Shown: one piece after another, positions 1 to 5,936 of the stretch
Position numbering within the stretch: the first letter of the stretch is position 1
How the letters are laid out: each line of letters begins with the position of its first letter
Origin: Flavobacteriaceae bacterium
GTDB lineage: Bacteria; Bacteroidota; Bacteroidia; Flavobacteriales; Flavobacteriaceae
Direction of reading: 5' to 3'
Assembly (NCBI GenBank): GCA_002713705.1
Contig: PAUJ01000024.1
Location: 11,438 to 20,491 of the forward strand
Length of the DNA: 9,054 nt
Position numbers and translations under genes: made by a program
Notes under the pieces: generated by a model
Database searches by the model: none
The model's input: only the letters and a program-made list of their open reading frames with translations
Told to the model about the DNA's origin: nothing

Positions 1-191
1 ATTTCTGATAAAATGACAGAATAAGGAAGTTTAGCTCCAGCGTCAGACAACATAAAGTTATCTAAAGCAGCAGCAAAATCAGAAACACCATCGTTTGAAA
101 CCTCAACATTATAACAAGCAAAATAAGATTTTTGAGCTTGTAATTGAGTCAAAGAGAAAGATACCAATAATAAAAAAATAATTTTTTTCAT
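1..191 (-). CDS. Secreted protein of unknown function, N-terminal fragment
   Basis: The reading frame starts at an ATG at 191 and stays open to the left edge, so about 63 residues are visible and the C-terminus lies outside the window. The protein begins MKKIIFLLLVSFSLTQLQAQ, a clear Sec signal peptide: two lysines, a hydrophobic core, then LQAQ, with cleavage likely after LQA at residue 18. No lipobox cysteine is present, so a soluble periplasmic or secreted product is expected. The mature part starts QKSYFACYNVEV and continues through a segment rich in Ala, Asp and Ser (AAALDNFMLSDAGAK). I do not recognise a family from this stretch. The signal peptide and in-frame codon use make it very likely a real gene. 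It is transcribed away from mnmE, and the 227 bp between them must hold both promoters. Confidence 0.75.
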   Translation of the reverse strand, partial: MKKIIFLLLVSFSLTQLQAQKSYFACYNVEVSNDGVSDFAAALDNFMLSDAGAKLPYSVILSE

Positions 192-418
192 TTGAATAGT
201 TTTATAAATATGAAATAAATATAAAAAATAAATTACACCTGTATTAAAATTAATAAAAAAAACATCGTTAAAATAATTAAGTTAAAAAAAATATTGATCT
301 ATTTAACACCTATTAAATTAAAAACAAATAGAACTTAATTTCATTATCATTGAAATAAAAAATAAGTTAAGCTTACATACTTACTATTCTCCAAATATTT
401 TATTATTATTTTTGCAGA
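192..418. other. AT-rich divergent intergenic region between the secreted protein and mnmE
   Basis: This 227-bp gap has only about 15 % G+C by hand count and no open frame of note. It must contain the promoters of two divergent genes. I can point to a good -7 box only on the mnmE side (407-414). An imperfect direct repeat occurs around 235-253 and 305-323, both starting ACACCT and running into an ATTAAA-rich stretch. A 9-bp inverted repeat, AATTAAGTT at 275-283 and its complement at 332-340, is separated by 48 bp. Both are plausible by chance in such biased sequence, and I assign them no function. No RNA gene or hairpin terminator is evident. Confidence 0.5.
407..414 (+). promoter_or_regulatory. 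Bacteroidota-type -7 promoter box of mnmE
   Basis: The sequence TATTTTTG matches the Bacteroidota sigma-ABfr -7 consensus TAnnTTTG exactly. It ends only 4 bp before the mnmE ATG at 419. In this promoter class transcription begins a few bases past the box, so the mRNA would start at or within a couple of bases of the start codon. No TTG-type -33 element is visible 19-21 bp upstream (around 384-388), which lowers confidence. Confidence 0.45.
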
Positions 419-1792
419 ATGATACAACAAAACACTATTGTCGCTTTAGCGACTCCACCTGGAGCTGGCGCTATTGCAATTATTCGACTTTCTGGTAAAG
501 AAGCTATAACTATAGCCACTGAAGTTTTTAATTCGATAAGCGGTAAGGAACTATTAAAACAAAAATCTCATACGGTACATTTAGGAAATATCGTTGATGG
601 AAGTAGAATTATCGATGAAGTATTGGCTACTGTTTTTAAGAATCCTAACTCCTACACAGGAGAAAATGTAGTAGAGTTTAGTTGTCATGGAAGTTCTTAT
701 ATTCAGCAAGAAATCATTCAATTATTACTTCGAAAAGGATGTAGAATGGCTACTGCTGGTGAGTTTACACTTCAAGCTTTTTTAAATGGTAAAATGGACT
801 TAAGTCAGGCGGAAGCAGTTGCAGATTTAATTGCTAGTGATTCAAAAGCATCACATCAATTAGCCATACAACAAATGCGAGGTGGTTTTTCTACAGAAAT
901 TGAAGAACTTAGAATTCAGTTATTAAATTTCGCATCATTAATAGAACTAGAATTAGATTTTTCTGAAGAGGATGTGGAGTTTGCTAATCGAGAAGAATTT
1001 CAAAAATTGATAAAAAAAATAACCATTTTATTAAAAAAATTAATCGATTCGTTTGCTACAGGGAATGTTTTAAAAAATGGAATTCCGGTTGCGATCGTGG
1101 GCAGACCAAATTCAGGAAAGTCAACACTTTTAAATTCTTTATTAAATGAAGAAAGAGCTATAGTAAGTAATATAGCTGGAACGACAAGAGATACAATTGA
1201 AGATGAAATCACTATAGGAGGTATTCGTTTTCGTTTTATTGATACTGCTGGATTAAGAGAGACGACGGACGAAATTGAAAAAATAGGGGTCGAGCGTGCA
1301 TTGGAAAAATTAGAAAAGTCTGCGATTTATATCTATTTATTTGATAGTACAGAAATGAGTGTATTGGAAGTAAAAAAAGAACTTGACAGCTTCACTACCA
1401 CTTCTAAACAGCTTATAGTAGCCAATAAAATTGACAAAGCTTCTAAAGAAGAATTATTTGCAATCAATAATAGTAATTTACCTTTCTTAACTATTTCAGC
1501 GAAAAGCAAAGATAGCTTGGATGTATTGAGCAGTTCTCTTTTGAATATTGCAGGAATTGAAGCCTTAGATTCTAATCAATTAATGCTTACTAATTCGAGA
1601 CATTACGATGTTTTAATAAAATCCTTAGAAGAAATTTCTAAGGTGCAAGAAGGCATTGATAATCATCTTACAGGAGATTTGTTAGCAATCGATTTAAGAC
1701 AAGCTTTATACTTTTTAGGAGAGATTACCGGAAAAGTAAGTAATGATGATTTATTAGGAAATATTTTTGCAAACTTTTGTATTGGAAAATAA
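419..1792 (+). CDS. mnmE: tRNA uridine-5-carboxymethylaminomethyl modification GTPase MnmE
   Basis: MnmE (TrmE) works with MnmG to install the carboxymethylaminomethyl group on the wobble uridine (U34) of certain tRNAs, using a methylene-tetrahydrofolate derivative and GTP hydrolysis in the cytoplasm. The 457-residue length is normal. The folate-binding N-domain covers roughly residues 1-120 (start MIQQNTIVALATPPGAGAIA, and PNSYTGENVVEFSCHG at 76-91). A helical domain follows, with the Ras-like G domain inserted at about 220-375. G motifs are complete: P-loop GRPNSGKS 228-235, TTRDT 255-259, DTAGLRET 275-282, NKID 336-339 and SAK 360-362. Glu287 aligns with the catalytic Glu282 of E. coli MnmE. 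The protein ends in the signature CIGK (Cys454), needed for modification. The start is fixed by the family N-terminus directly after the promoter box. It faces cysN tail to tail across 22 bp and shows no functional link to it. Confidence 0.98.
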   Translation: MIQQNTIVALATPPGAGAIAIIRLSGKEAITIATEVFNSISGKELLKQKSHTVHLGNIVDGSRIIDEVLATVFKNPNSYTGENVVEFSCHGSSYIQQEIIQLLLRKGCRMATAGEFTLQAFLNGKMDLSQAEAVADLIASDSKASHQLAIQQMRGGFSTEIEELRIQLLNFASLIELELDFSEEDVEFANREEFQKLIKKITILLKKLIDSFATGNVLKNGIPVAIVGRPNSGKSTLLNSLLNEERAIVSNIAGTTRDTIEDEITIGGIRFRFIDTAGLRETTDEIEKIGVERALEKLEKSAIYIYLFDSTEMSVLEVKKELDSFTTTSKQLIVANKIDKASKEELFAINNSNLPFLTISAKSKDSLDVLSSSLLNIAGIEALDSNQLMLTNSRHYDVLIKSLEEISKVQEGIDNHLTGDLLAIDLRQALYFLGEITGKVSNDDLLGNIFANFCIGK

Positions 1793-1814
1793 CCAAAACA
1801 AACTAAAATTAAAT
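1793..1814. other. 22-bp convergent gap between mnmE and cysN
   Basis: The stop codons of mnmE (1790-1792, plus strand) and cysN (1815-1817, minus strand) are separated by an AT-rich 22-bp spacer. It contains no inverted repeat and no T-run preceded by a stem, so no intrinsic terminator is visible. Transcripts from either side probably run into the opposing gene. Confidence 0.6.
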
Positions 1815-3071
1815 CTATAAAATCATTCCAGCTGCAACGGTTTCATGGGTAGTATCGTCAATTAAAACAAAACTACCTGTTACTCTGTTATCTCTATATT
1901 CATCAACCATAAGGGGTCTTGTAGTTCTTATTTTAACACGAGCTATGTCATTCATATTCAAATTTTTATCCTCTTCTTCACGACAGTATGTATTAATGTC
2001 TATTTTATACATAACGTCTTTAATCATAGCCTTTTGCTCATTGGAAGTATGCAAGATGGTATATTTTGCTTTTGGACTTGCTGAATTATTATTTAACCAA
2101 CACAACATGGTATCAAATTCTTGAACAGCTTTTGGCTGGTTAGTTGTTTTTACAATCATATCTCCCCTACTAACATCAATATCATTTTCCAAGGTAATGG
2201 ATACGGACATTGGAGCATAAGCTTCTTTTAAACTACCTTCATACGTATCTATTGATTTAATTGTGGCTGTAAAACCAGATGGCATAACAGTTACTTTATC
2301 ACCGGGTCTAAAAATTCCGCTTGCTACTCTTCCAGCATAACCTCTGTAATCTATAAATCCATCTCTTTGAGGACGTAAAACAGTTTGAACCGGAAAGCGG
2401 GCATCTGTTTTATTAATGTCACTACTTATGTGTAAATTTTCTAAGGTATTTAGTAATGGAGCTCCTTGATACCAATCCATATGTTTCGACCTGTTAACAA
2501 CATTATCACCATCCAAAGCACTTATGGGAATAAAACGAATATCCTTTGCATATAATTTAGAAGAAAACTCTTCAAATTGAATATTAATTTTATTGTAAAC
2601 TTCTTCAGAATAATCCACTAAATCCATTTTATTAATACAAACAATTACGTGCGGTATCTGCAGTAATGAAGCTATGAAGGCATGTCTTTTAGTTTGCTCA
2701 ATCACTCCATGACGCGCATCTATTAAAATAATTGCAACATTAGCAGTAGAGGCTCCAGTAACCATATTTCTAGTATACTGAATATGCCCTGGTGTATCTG
2801 CAATAATAAATTTTCGCTTGGGTGTGGTAAAATATCTGTAAGCTACATCGATAGTTATTCCTTGCTCTCGTTCATCCCTGAGTCCATCTGTAAATAATGC
2901 AAGATCTATTCCTTTATGTCCTTTTCTTTTACTAGTTGTAGTTACAGCTTCTAATTGATCTTCAAATATTGCCTTACTATCATACAACAATCTTCCAATA
3001 AGTGTACTTTTTCCATCATCTACACTACCAGCTGTTGTAAAACGTAATAATTGATTATTATCTATTTGCAT
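1815..3071 (-). CDS. cysN: Sulfate adenylyltransferase subunit 1, GTPase CysN
   Basis: CysN is the regulatory GTPase subunit of heterodimeric ATP sulfurylase. GTP hydrolysis drives CysD-catalysed formation of APS from sulfate and ATP. The fold is EF-Tu/EF1A-like: P-loop GSVDDGKS at residues 15-22, GITIDVAYR at 71-79 (switch I/G2), DTPGH 92-96 and NKMD 147-150. A beta-barrel domain starts near 226 (PVQTVLRP), and the C-terminal barrel ends RVTGSFVLIDDTTHETVAAG. At 418 residues it is shorter than E. coli CysN (about 475) and has no CysC domain fused at its C-terminus, unlike the CysNC proteins of rhizobia and mycobacteria. Here the kinase sits two genes upstream in a different fusion. It is the last gene of the operon, 14 bp after cysD. 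Confidence 0.97.
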   Translation of the reverse strand: MQIDNNQLLRFTTAGSVDDGKSTLIGRLLYDSKAIFEDQLEAVTTTSKRKGHKGIDLALFTDGLRDEREQGITIDVAYRYFTTPKRKFIIADTPGHIQYTRNMVTGASTANVAIILIDARHGVIEQTKRHAFIASLLQIPHVIVCINKMDLVDYSEEVYNKINIQFEEFSSKLYAKDIRFIPISALDGDNVVNRSKHMDWYQGAPLLNTLENLHISSDINKTDARFPVQTVLRPQRDGFIDYRGYAGRVASGIFRPGDKVTVMPSGFTATIKSIDTYEGSLKEAYAPMSVSITLENDIDVSRGDMIVKTTNQPKAVQEFDTMLCWLNNNSASPKAKYTILHTSNEQKAMIKDVMYKIDINTYCREEEDKNLNMNDIARVKIRTTRPLMVDEYRDNRVTGSFVLIDDTTHETVAAGMIL

Positions 3072-3085
3072 AAATTGTTTAGTTT

Positions 3086-3991
3086 TTAAAAATAACCTTC
3101 TCTTTTTCTATCTTCCATAGCAGTTTCACTTCTTTTATCATCACTGCGATTTCCCCTTTCTGTTTGCTTAATAGCTGCAACTTCTGCAACAATTTTCTCA
3201 AGAGTATCGGCTTCTGATTCTATTCCACCTGTAATGGTTATATCACCTAAAGTTCTAAATCTTATTTTTAAGTTTTTAATTTCTTCACCTTCATTTAACT
3301 TCATAAACTTGGAAAAAGGAATCCAAGAATTGTTTCTCCATATCATATCCCTTTGGTGTGCAATGTAAAGAGATGGAATATCAATTTTTTCTCTTTTAAT
3401 ATAATTCCAAACATCCATTTCGGTCCAATTACTAATTGGAAAGGCTCTAAAGTGCTCTCCACCAGAATGTTTTCCGTTTAAAATATTCCATAATTCTGGA
3501 CGCTGATTTTTAGGATCCCATTGCCCAAAATCATCTCTATGTGAAAAAAATCGTTCTTTTGCTCTTGCCTTTTCTTCATCTCTCCTACCTCCACCTATTG
3601 CACAATCAATTTTATATTCTTCTATGGTGTCTAAAAGAGTAGTTGTTTGCAATACATTTCGAGTAGCGTTTTTTCCTCTTTCTTCTACAACCCTTCCATC
3701 ATCAATAGACTTTTGAACAGATCCAATAATCAATTGAACTCCAAATTTATGAACTAAATCATCTCTAAACTTTATGGCTTCAGGAAAATTATGTCCTGTA
3801 TCTACGTGTAGAAATTGAAAAGGAATAGTTGAAGGATAAAATGCTTTTTTTGCTAAATGAGCTACTAAGATGGAATCTTTACCTCCAGAAAATAATAAAA
3901 CCGGATTCCGAAATTGAGCCCAAACTTCTCTTAGAATATAAATTGCTTCCGATTCTAATTCATCTAGGTAATTTAAATAATACTTTTTCAT
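3086..3991 (-). CDS. cysD: Sulfate adenylyltransferase subunit 2, CysD
   Basis: CysD is the catalytic subunit of ATP sulfurylase, joining sulfate to the AMP moiety of ATP to give APS and pyrophosphate. It belongs to the PP-loop ATP pyrophosphatase superfamily. The PP-loop LFSGGKDS lies at residues 33-40, followed by HVDTGHNFPEA at 62-72, GGGRRDEEKARAKER at 133-147 and FPISNWTEMDVW at 184-195. The C-terminus carries the CysD hallmarks RFRTLGD and TGGIESEADT (about 245-263), and the tail RSETAMEDRKREGYF. The 301-residue length is normal for the family. Its ATG overlaps the TGA of the upstream cysC fusion by 4 bp (ATGA, 3988-3991), which suggests translational coupling. The partner subunit cysN follows after 14 bp. 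All active-site motifs look intact. Confidence 0.98.
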   Translation of the reverse strand: MKKYYLNYLDELESEAIYILREVWAQFRNPVLLFSGGKDSILVAHLAKKAFYPSTIPFQFLHVDTGHNFPEAIKFRDDLVHKFGVQLIIGSVQKSIDDGRVVEERGKNATRNVLQTTTLLDTIEEYKIDCAIGGGRRDEEKARAKERFFSHRDDFGQWDPKNQRPELWNILNGKHSGGEHFRAFPISNWTEMDVWNYIKREKIDIPSLYIAHQRDMIWRNNSWIPFSKFMKLNEGEEIKNLKIRFRTLGDITITGGIESEADTLEKIVAEVAAIKQTERGNRSDDKRSETAMEDRKREGYF

Positions 3992-5031
3992 AGTATAGAC
4001 TTTTCCAATTTGGTTTCAATTGTATTCAAAATCATATTTACTGCTTCGTCAACAGTGGATTTTGTTGTATCAATTCTTAAATTAGGATTTTCTGGTCTTT
4101 CATAAGGGGCATTTATTCCTGTAAAATCTTTTATTAACCCTTTTTTTGCTTTTCCATACAATCCTTTTGTATCTCTTCGCATACATTCTTCAAGAGGAGT
4201 ATCTACAAATATTTCAATAAAATTAATATCTTTTACTTTACTTTTTACCATCATTCTATCTTTTATGTAAGGTGAGACAAAGGCAGATAAAACAACCAAT
4301 CCAGCATCAATCAAAAGGCTTGACACTTCTGCAATACGTCTTATGTTTTCAGCTCTATCTTCTTGAGAAAATGTTAAATCCACATTTAAACCCTGTCTGA
4401 CATTATCTCCATCTAATAAGTAAGTATGTATCGAATTATCGTTTAATTTACTTTCTAGAGCATTTGCAATTGTAGACTTTCCTGCTCCAGATAGACCAGT
4501 AAACCAAATTACAAAAGAAGTATGATTGTTTAATTTGTTACGCTGTTTTTTTGTTACATAGAATTCGTGACTTATAATATTTTTATTCATATGCTTAATT
4601 TTAATATTATTTAAATAACCAAATGGGATTTTTAACCAGACACGTTCATGAAAATAATAAAGAATAAATTTACTAATTAACTCTAACAAAGCAATAAAAA
4701 AAGCGGCTTCGTAAAAATTTTTTAAAACTGCACCAGTGATGATGAATGTAGTGGTTGTTCCAACTATTCTCCAAGACACTGATTTAATTATTATTTTTTT
4801 TTTAGAAACATTATTTAAAATAGTAAAAAATTGCCAGATACGCTCATGTAAATAATAAATCAGTAGTTTTAGAATAAATTCAATAGCTCCAATTTTAATA
4901 GCGTTTTCAAAACTACATTTACCATATAAGCAGGTAATTAACAGTACTATTAAAAAAATATCTGTAGTTGCTATAAATCGCCATGAGATCCCTTTTATGA
5001 CACTTCTTAAATGAGATTCTTTGCTTTTCAT
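3988..5031 (-). CDS. cysC: Membrane-anchored APS kinase: DUF2061-DUF2061-CysC fusion
   Basis: One uninterrupted 347-residue frame joins two membrane modules to a complete adenylyl-sulfate kinase (APS + ATP to PAPS). Residues about 10-67 and 80-133 are tandem DUF2061 copies. Each has a K-x-[IV]-S-W-R entry (KGISWRF 13-19; KSVSWRI 83-89), two hydrophobic helices and a closing HER[IV]W (62-66; 128-132). That predicts four transmembrane helices with both ends in the cytosol. From Met148 the sequence is typical CysC: ISHEFYVTKKQRN, WFTGLSGAGKST with P-loop 179-186, DGDNVRQGLN 207-216, FVSPY with the family serine at 253, and GLYGKAKKGLIKDFTG 290-305 in the lid region. Stand-alone CysC normally starts where Met148 lies, so the anchor looks grafted onto a full kinase. 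The gene is 5 bp after cysQ and overlaps cysD by 4 bp. The kinase call is firm. The role of the anchor is unknown; an internal start at Met148 could also give soluble CysC. Confidence 0.94.
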   Translation of the reverse strand: MKSKESHLRSVIKGISWRFIATTDIFLIVLLITCLYGKCSFENAIKIGAIEFILKLLIYYLHERIWQFFTILNNVSKKKIIIKSVSWRIVGTTTTFIITGAVLKNFYEAAFFIALLELISKFILYYFHERVWLKIPFGYLNNIKIKHMNKNIISHEFYVTKKQRNKLNNHTSFVIWFTGLSGAGKSTIANALESKLNDNSIHTYLLDGDNVRQGLNVDLTFSQEDRAENIRRIAEVSSLLIDAGLVVLSAFVSPYIKDRMMVKSKVKDINFIEIFVDTPLEECMRRDTKGLYGKAKKGLIKDFTGINAPYERPENPNLRIDTTKSTVDEAVNMILNTIETKLEKSIL

Positions 5032-5036
5032 AACTA

Positions 5037-5828
5037 CTAAACTGAAACTAAGAAATTTGAATTTAATAAGTTTTCTTTATTATATCTTAAAGGAAGTTTG
5101 GTCTCGTTATCTATTACCTTAACACCTACCGCTTGACAAATTGCTTGACCAGCAGCAGTGTCCCACTCCATAGTTGGAGCAAATCTTGGATATACATCAG
5201 CGGTTCCTTCTGCAACTAAACAAAATTTCAAAGAGCTCCCTTTTGAAACGATTTCAGTTTTCATTTTCTTTTCAATTTTTGATATAAACTTTTTAGTAGC
5301 TTCATTTAAATGAGAACGACTACCTACAATGCGAATAAGTTCACTTTTTTTATGTGAAGGTTTAATTTCGATTGAATGTTTAAAAATAAAATCCAAAGAA
5401 ACTTTTTCATTTACTAATTCTATTTTATAAGATTTTGAAGCGTCTTCTAAAGTATAATACAAGGTTTTTGAAACAGGAACATATATAACTCCCAATAAAG
5501 GGTTTCCATTTTTAATCAAAGCAATATTAACAGTAAATTCTCCATTTCGCTTTATAAACTCTTTAGTACCGTCTAATGGATCCACCATCCAACAATATTC
5601 CCAATCTTTACGTTGAGAATAATTAAGTTGAATATTTTCTTCACTTATAATTGGAATACCTGTATCAATAAGATACTTATTAATTACATCACTGGCATTT
5701 TTATCAGCTTGAGTAAGTGGGGATTTATCTTCTTTAAATACTATTTCTATCTTCTTTGCATAAACTTCCATTATTGTATTACCTGCAGCTAAAGATGCTT
5801 GAATTGCGATACTCAATAATTTTTTCAT
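5037..5828 (-). CDS. cysQ: 3'(2'),5'-bisphosphate nucleotidase CysQ
   Basis: CysQ is a Mg-dependent, lithium-sensitive phosphatase of the inositol monophosphatase superfamily. It removes the 3'-phosphate from PAP, the inhibitory by-product left when PAPS is used by a reductase or sulfotransferase, and can also act on PAPS. At 263 residues it has normal length. Family motifs are complete: SPLTQADKNAS at 36-46, ISEE 61-64, the metal-binding VDPLDGTKEF at 82-91, GSSLKFC 197-203 and EWDTAAGQA 221-229, with Glu63, Asp83, Asp86 and Asp223 the expected metal ligands. The N-terminal hydrophobic stretch MKKLLSIAIQASLAAGNTI is the first helix of the fold, not a signal peptide. It ends with two consecutive in-frame TAG stops. 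As the first gene of the operon, with a -7 box just upstream, it pairs PAPS synthesis with disposal of its by-product. Confidence 0.96.
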   Translation of the reverse strand: MKKLLSIAIQASLAAGNTIMEVYAKKIEIVFKEDKSPLTQADKNASDVINKYLIDTGIPIISEENIQLNYSQRKDWEYCWMVDPLDGTKEFIKRNGEFTVNIALIKNGNPLLGVIYVPVSKTLYYTLEDASKSYKIELVNEKVSLDFIFKHSIEIKPSHKKSELIRIVGSRSHLNEATKKFISKIEKKMKTEIVSKGSSLKFCLVAEGTADVYPRFAPTMEWDTAAGQAICQAVGVKVIDNETKLPLRYNKENLLNSNFLVSV

Positions 5829-5936
5829 TTTGGAATAAGTTTATAAATCAAAATTATAAAAACAATATCATAAATAAACTATAAAATATTTTAAAAGAAT
5901 AGTATTTAATTTATTTTTACAAATTATTGAACACTT
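5829..5936. other. Divergent intergenic region between cysQ and the thioredoxin-like lipoprotein gene
   Basis: This 108-bp AT-rich spacer separates two divergent genes and must drive both. The cysQ side has the TAATTTTG box at 5849-5856 on the minus strand. On the plus-strand side the nearest approach to a -7 box is TATTTTTA at 5912-5919, one mismatch from TAnnTTTG and 17 bp before the ATG at 5937. I see no clear operator palindrome or riboswitch-like structure that would link the operon to sulfur supply. Confidence 0.5.
5849..5856 (-). promoter_or_regulatory. Bacteroidota-type -7 box of the cysQ-cysC-cysD-cysN operon
   Basis: Read on the minus strand, this is TAATTTTG, an exact match to the -7 consensus TAnnTTTG. 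Twenty bases lie between the box and the cysQ ATG at 5828, giving an expected leader of roughly 10-16 nt. No convincing TTG -33 element is seen 19-21 bp upstream. It is the best promoter candidate for the whole four-gene operon, because the downstream junctions are +5, -4 and +14 bp and leave little space for others. Confidence 0.5.

Noticed and set aside
235..323. Imperfect direct repeat (ACACCT followed by an ATTAAA-rich run) in the 192-418 gap
   Set aside because: The match is short and gapped, and the surrounding sequence is about 85 % A+T, so chance similarity is likely. It shows no palindrome and no regular spacing to a promoter.
275..340. 9-bp inverted repeat AATTAAGTT with a 48-bp loop
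   Set aside because: It is AT-only apart from one G per arm, with a long loop and no U-tract. It would not form a stable terminator or riboswitch stem.
1000..1212. A 70-residue minus-strand open frame inside mnmE
   Set aside because: It lies wholly antisense to the conserved G domain of mnmE, has no recognisable motif, and is best explained as a shadow of that gene.
3988..5031. The fusion as an assembly artefact joining two genes
   Set aside because: The frame is continuous, with a natural linker (about residues 134-148), intact domains on both sides and consistent predicted topology. I therefore treat it as real, though one missed stop or indel in the linker cannot be excluded from a single sequence.
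5037..5828. Possible signal peptide at the CysQ N-terminus
   Set aside because: The stretch MKKLLSIAIQASLAAGNTI resembles a signal sequence. However, family members begin with this helix in the cytosolic fold, and cleavage would remove part of the conserved core.
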